A DNA stretch of 64,000 nucleotides from Lachnospiraceae bacterium. GTDB taxonomy: Bacteria; Bacillota; Clostridia; Lachnospirales; Lachnospiraceae. This document shows, piece after piece, positions 60,840 to 64,000 of the stretch (position 1 is its first letter; each line of letters starts with the position of its first letter). The stretch covers positions 1-64,000 of the forward strand of contig JAFQMS010000040.1 of the NCBI GenBank assembly GCA_017396145.1, written 5' to 3'. A program made the position numbers and the translations under genes. The notes beneath the pieces were generated by a model. That model was given only the letters and a program-made list of their open reading frames with translations, had not been told where the DNA came from and searched no databases.

Positions 60840-62219
60840 CTACACTTCTAAATCGTTTTTTGCTACCTGCATCATGATTGCACATTCCATTCTCTTCTTA
60901 AACAGCTCGCAACCATATTCATAAACTCCTGTAATACTGCCTGTTGCGTGATATGCATTTGCAGCACATCCACCTGAGCAATAAAGTTTCGCCCAACAGT
61001 CCTTGCATTCCTTTCTGGCATAAACATTACAAAGCTTGAATTCATCTGTAACCTCTGCGTTAACCACACCATCCCACACGTTACCAAGCAGGTATTTTTT
61101 ATCATTTACAAACTGGTGGCATGGATACAAGTCACCCCAAGGAGTAACCGCCATATACTCAGTTCCTGAACCACAGCCTGATATTCTCTTATATATACAA
61201 GGTCCGTGAGTCAAGTCAATCATATAATGATAGAAGGTAAATCCGTCACCCTCTTTTTCTTTTTTTAGCATTTCCTTAGCAAGAATTTCATACTGCTCAA
61301 ACAGTTTTGGTAAATCCTCTTTAGTCAAGGCATATGGGTCATCCAGGCTACATACAACCGGCTCCATGCTTATCTCTCTAAAGCCTAAATCATACATATG
61401 GAAGATATCTTCTGTAAAGTCCACATTATTATGAGTAAATGTACCTCTAATATAGTAGCTCTTGTCGCCCCTTGCCTTGGCAAACTTCTGAAACTTCTCT
61501 ACTATTCTGTCGTAGCTTCCCTCACCCTTGTAATCCTTACGAAGGTGGTCGTGAACCTCTTTTCTACCATCAAGGCTAAGTACCACATTATCCATTTCCT
61601 TGTTAGAAAATTCAATGACATCATCATCTATTGATATTCCATTAGTTGTTAATGTAAATCTAAACTTCTTGCCTGTCTCTTCTTCGCGACTTCTGGCATA
61701 AGCGACTAATCTCTTAACCACATCCCAGTTCATTAATGGCTCACCGCCAAAGAAATCCACTTCAAGATTTCTTCTGGTACCTGAGTGTGCAATAAGAAAA
61801 TCAAGGGCATCTCTACCAACTTCAAATGGCATTAAGGCTCTGTCACCTTTATATTTTCCCTGACCTGCAAAGCAGTAAGAGCAGTTAAGATTGCAAGTAT
61901 GGGCCACATGAAGACAAAGTGCCTTAACTACAGTATTTCTCTTCTTAAGGTCAATGGCTTTGTCCGCATAAGTCTCTGTGGCAAATAATTTCCCCTGAGC
62001 CTTAAGTTCCTCAATATCATCCATACAATCTAGAATATCTTCTCTTGTAACTGATGCATCCCCACTATATTTATCTAAAATCTTTGTTATAATCTCTTCT
62101 TTATCTGTGTTCTCATACATTCCGATAATGTCGTAAGCAACTTCGTCTACACTATGAACACTTCCACTGTTAATATCTAAAACTATATTATATCCGTTAA
62201 GTTTATACTGATGAATCAT
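60840..62219 (-). CDS. scfB: SCIFF peptide thioether maturase (radical SAM, SPASM)
   Basis: 459 residues from the ATG at 62219, with GGAGG four bases before; the longer frame is an untranslated leader. The radical-SAM motif is CNLNCSYC (Cys109, 113, 116). The C-terminal SPASM part has many Cys: CGSGTEYMAVTPWG, YPCHQ, CKDCWAKLYCSGGC and YGCELF, which hold auxiliary iron-sulfur clusters. An N-terminal PqqD-like recognition domain (NGYNIVLDINSGSVHSVDEV) binds the precursor. It makes thioether links between Cys and a neighbouring residue in the scfA peptide encoded just upstream, the ranthipeptide system. Confidence 0.96.
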   Translation of the reverse strand: MIHQYKLNGYNIVLDINSGSVHSVDEVAYDIIGMYENTDKEEIITKILDKYSGDASVTREDILDCMDDIEELKAQGKLFATETYADKAIDLKKRNTVVKALCLHVAHTCNLNCSYCFAGQGKYKGDRALMPFEVGRDALDFLIAHSGTRRNLEVDFFGGEPLMNWDVVKRLVAYARSREEETGKKFRFTLTTNGISIDDDVIEFSNKEMDNVVLSLDGRKEVHDHLRKDYKGEGSYDRIVEKFQKFAKARGDKSYYIRGTFTHNNVDFTEDIFHMYDLGFREISMEPVVCSLDDPYALTKEDLPKLFEQYEILAKEMLKKEKEGDGFTFYHYMIDLTHGPCIYKRISGCGSGTEYMAVTPWGDLYPCHQFVNDKKYLLGNVWDGVVNAEVTDEFKLCNVYARKECKDCWAKLYCSGGCAANAYHATGSITGVYEYGCELFKKRMECAIMMQVAKNDLEV

Positions 62220-62240
62220 ATTTCCTCCAATAACTATAAA

Positions 62241-62282
62241 TTCCGTGTTGCACCATAAAAATGCGCCCAGACGGAATCGCAA
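62241..62282 (-). repeat. Short element in the scfB leader resembling the topoisomerase intergenic element
   Basis: TTCCGT and ACGGAA flank a sequence that reads GCGCATTTTTATGGTGC on the minus strand; the topoisomerase element reads GGACATTTTTATGCTGG on the plus strand, and both are preceded by TTGCGA. The shared core is CATTTTTATG (51925-51934 and 62254-62263). Confidence 0.5.
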
Positions 62283-62305
62283 AGCAATTATAAAGTAAAA
62301 ATAAT

Positions 62306-62330
62306 ACCGCCAATTAGCTAAACTGGCGGT
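62306..62330 (-). terminator. Attenuating stem-loop between scfA and scfB
   Basis: ACCGCCA and TGGCGGT form a 7-bp stem over 11 bases, then ATTATTTTT follows on the minus strand. It would make more scfA than scfB transcript. Confidence 0.75.
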
Positions 62331-62351
62331 AATTAATTAAAAGGCTTTGCC

Positions 62352-62495
62352 TTATTTGTTTGATTCGCACTTCTGATTAGCTACACCACAAGATGTCTTG
62401 CAAGCTGACTGACATGAAGTCTGGCACTCACCACAACCACCTGTCTTAGCGCTCTTAGCTAAATCACGAGTTTCTAAAGTCTTTATTCTCTTCAT
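62352..62495 (-). CDS. scfA: SCIFF six-cysteine ranthipeptide precursor
   Basis: A 47-residue peptide beginning MKRIKTLETRDL, with Cys at 21, 24, 28, 32, 36 and 43 in the pattern CGECQTSCQSACKTSC. This is the conserved six-cysteine peptide found in nearly all Clostridia beside its radical-SAM partner. The N-terminal ~18 residues are leader and the Cys-rich rest is the part that is cross-linked. Its biological role is not settled; a signalling or cell-density role has been proposed. AAGGGAG lies eight bases before the ATG. Confidence 0.97.
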   Translation of the reverse strand: MKRIKTLETRDLAKSAKTGGCGECQTSCQSACKTSCGVANQKCESNK

Positions 62496-62531
62496 GGTAT
62501 CGTCTCCCTTGTATACTTTTTAACTTCTATA

Positions 62532-62560
62532 AGTATACACTAAGGAAATGGAATTTACAA
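62532..62560 (-). promoter_or_regulatory. Sigma-A promoter of scfA
   Basis: TTGTAA, 17-base spacer, TATACT on the minus strand, about 37 bases before the scfA start. Confidence 0.8.
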
Positions 62561-62588
62561 GAGTTATTATGCTTTACTGTTTATCGAA

Positions 62589-63887
62589 TTACAATAATTC
62601 TTTCATTTTGTTAGCAAGATACAATGGCATATTAGTAATATAGCCATCCTTGCGATAACCCCTTTTTGAAAATCGAACTGCATATTCAGGCTGATGCGCC
62701 GAAACATACTTCTTAAATGTAGGCGCTGATTTATCTGCTCCACCCTTTGTTTCCACTGGAATTATGTTAGTTTGGTATTGGATTACAAAATCAATTTCCC
62801 CACTTCGTTCTGAATAATATCTTGGAGCAATCTCAAATTGTCCACACAACTGCTGCAATACATAATTCTCAGTTAACGGCCCTTTGAATTGATAATCATT
62901 CTTCAGAAGAATAGCACCATTATCAATTCCTGCCATATATTTCAAAAGTCCTGTATCAAAGACAAAAAGCTTAAACTGCTCTAATTTATCAAATGCAGAC
63001 AATGGGTGTTCTAGTTTAGATACATTATACACTCGATTGAGCATTCCCGCCGATACTAGCCATTCTATTGCCTCTTCAAAATCACGGGCTCTCGCCCCCT
63101 CTCGAACAGCTCCATACATAAACTTCTCGTTTGGTTTAGCTAGTTGAGTTACAATACTTCTAAACACCATTAGTATTCTTCCGCTATTCACTTTGCCATT
63201 ATGCTTCGAGAAATCATTTTCATATAATTGAACCAGTTCCTTCTGAATCTGTGCAACTCTAGCAGGATCCTTGTACTTAATCCAAGAATATACACACTCA
63301 GGCATTCCTCCAATTATTAAATAATTATTATATGCATCTATTAGTCTATTATGAAATATATCTTCTATCTGTTGTTCCTTTACAATACTTTGATAATAGG
63401 AAAACAAGGATTCTTCTGTTGCTTCAAGAAATTCATCAAATGTTAGTGGTGCAATTTCTAAAAGATTTACTTTTCCAACCGGATACGATTTGGGACTCGC
63501 AAGTAATGTGCCAAGCAAGCTTCCTGCTGCAATTATGTGATATTCATTAGCTTTTTCATTAAAATACTTCAATGTATTTAAAGCTTCTGGGCACTCTTGA
63601 ATCTCATCAAATATAATAAGCGTAGTCTCGGGTAGGATTTTTTCACCTGAAATCATTGAAAGTAACTCAACAATTCGATGTGGATTCTTATTAGCATTAA
63701 AAATGGACTTTAATTCATCCTCTTCATCAAAGTTAAAGTAAACAAAATTATTATAGTTTGTTTCACCAAACGCTTTCATAAGCCAGGTCTTACCAACCTG
63801 TCGTGCACCTTTTAAAATCAAAGGCTTTCGCTCTTCATCATTTTTCCATTTCAAAAGAGACTCTGTTGCTTTTCTTTTCATTTTCAA
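62589..63887 (-). CDS. AAA_14/DUF4143 ATPase
   Basis: 432 residues. Walker A GARQVGKTW, Walker B LIIFDEIQECP, then a winged-helix part and the DUF4143 domain with LFVFDTGLLKYM and SGEIDFVIQYQ plus PVETKGG, a PD-(D/E)xK-like pattern. It is in the same family as 58645-59868 but clearly diverged. GAGGTGATTG lies before the ATG. A promoter with repeats at exactly 33-bp spacing lies in front. Function is not known; roles in defence or metal-linked control have been guessed for relatives but not shown. Confidence 0.88.
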   Translation of the reverse strand: MKMKRKATESLLKWKNDEERKPLILKGARQVGKTWLMKAFGETNYNNFVYFNFDEEDELKSIFNANKNPHRIVELLSMISGEKILPETTLIIFDEIQECPEALNTLKYFNEKANEYHIIAAGSLLGTLLASPKSYPVGKVNLLEIAPLTFDEFLEATEESLFSYYQSIVKEQQIEDIFHNRLIDAYNNYLIIGGMPECVYSWIKYKDPARVAQIQKELVQLYENDFSKHNGKVNSGRILMVFRSIVTQLAKPNEKFMYGAVREGARARDFEEAIEWLVSAGMLNRVYNVSKLEHPLSAFDKLEQFKLFVFDTGLLKYMAGIDNGAILLKNDYQFKGPLTENYVLQQLCGQFEIAPRYYSERSGEIDFVIQYQTNIIPVETKGGADKSAPTFKKYVSAHQPEYAVRFSKRGYRKDGYITNMPLYLANKMKELL

Positions 63888-63914
63888 TCACCTCACATAA
63901 TCATTACACAAAAA

Positions 63915-63943
63915 AGATTAACACATTTTTACAAGCGTTACAA
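63915..63943 (-). promoter_or_regulatory. Promoter of the second DUF4143 ATPase gene
   Basis: TTGTAA, 17-base spacer, TAATCT on the minus strand; the end of the spacer and the -10 box read AAAAATGTGT-TAATCT, so a repeat copy abuts and overlaps the -10. Confidence 0.65.
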
Positions 63944-63996
63944 GGAGGTTTTTACACATTTTTTCATCTTTTCATGCTGTGATTTAACACATTTTT
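63918..63996. repeat. Three copies of ACACATTTTT at an exact 33-bp period
   Basis: ACACATTTTT begins at 63921, 63954 and 63987; two copies extend to TTAACACATTTTT. The array reaches the right edge and may go on. Spacing equals about three helical turns, as for a protein binding side by side on one face of the DNA. Confidence 0.75.
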
Positions 63997-64000
63997 GCAA

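Noticed and set aside
63918..64000. Repeats at 33-bp period as the start of a CRISPR array
   Set aside because: The repeated word is only 10-13 bases, AT-rich and lies over a promoter; no cas gene is present.
1..64000. tRNA, rRNA or other known structured RNA genes
   Set aside because: No cloverleaf, CCA-ending or rRNA-like stretch was found in the intergenic regions by eye.

Overview
The window is a compact, AT-rich chromosomal segment of a Gram-positive anaerobe of the Clostridia, most likely a Lachnospiraceae relative. The evidence is the six-cysteine SCIFF peptide with its radical-SAM maturase, the rpmE / DUF1385 / prmC / prfA cluster, a MetH without a reactivation domain, HemZ, RecD2, and strong AGGAGG-type ribosome sites with sigma-A-like promoters. 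No rRNA, tRNA, CRISPR array, prophage or insertion sequence was seen. Most genes lie on the minus strand; plus-strand genes are upp, a degV gene, an AP2-domain gene, a type IIA topoisomerase pair and one transporter.

Layout. 1-5.5 kb: accessory genes (LRR/transglutaminase lipoprotein cut by the left edge, a decayed Doc-toxin fragment, two Nudix hydrolases around a GH13 amylase, and a membrane protein with a KNL/KNP tandem repeat). 5.6-11.5 kb: translation and transcription block (prfA, prmC, DUF1385, rpmE, rho). 11.5-20.4 kb: upp, a corrinoid-activating (RACE-type) protein, cold-shock protein, ABC exporter, dnaE. 20.5-36 kb: a tight minus-strand block (aspS, HD-GYP, hemZ, MBL hydrolase, relA/spoT, recJ, glycosyltransferase, metH, CpsD-like and Wzz-like proteins, thrC). 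36-43.4 kb: degV and the AP2 gene converge on a lysA - recD2 - ECF sigma - anti-sigma - small membrane protein run. 43.4-49.4 kb: an ABC-2 export operon and a frameshifted lipoprotein gene. 49.7-54.3 kb: topoisomerase B and A subunits. 54.3-64 kb: mntP, a Phd/ParE toxin-antitoxin pair, gdhA, an anion transporter, two DUF4143 ATPases flanking a zinc-ribbon membrane protein and the scfB/scfA ranthipeptide pair.

The observations most worth a second look are: (i) both DUF4143 ATPase genes are preceded by a different three-copy repeat, one copy of which abuts or overlaps the -10 box; (ii) an AP2-domain protein that looks like a homing endonuclease with its catalytic histidine gone; (iii) two convergent genes whose stop regions overlap inside a perfect 12-bp terminator hairpin, so both strands encode Gly-Phe-Met-Val; (iv) a beta-propeller-like lipoprotein gene split by a frameshift; (v) short GC-richer palindromic elements around start codons; (vi) a structured rho leader that pairs better as RNA than as DNA; and (vii) a RACE protein in the same region as a MetH lacking its reactivation domain. 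All functional calls come from reading motifs by eye; no database search was run.
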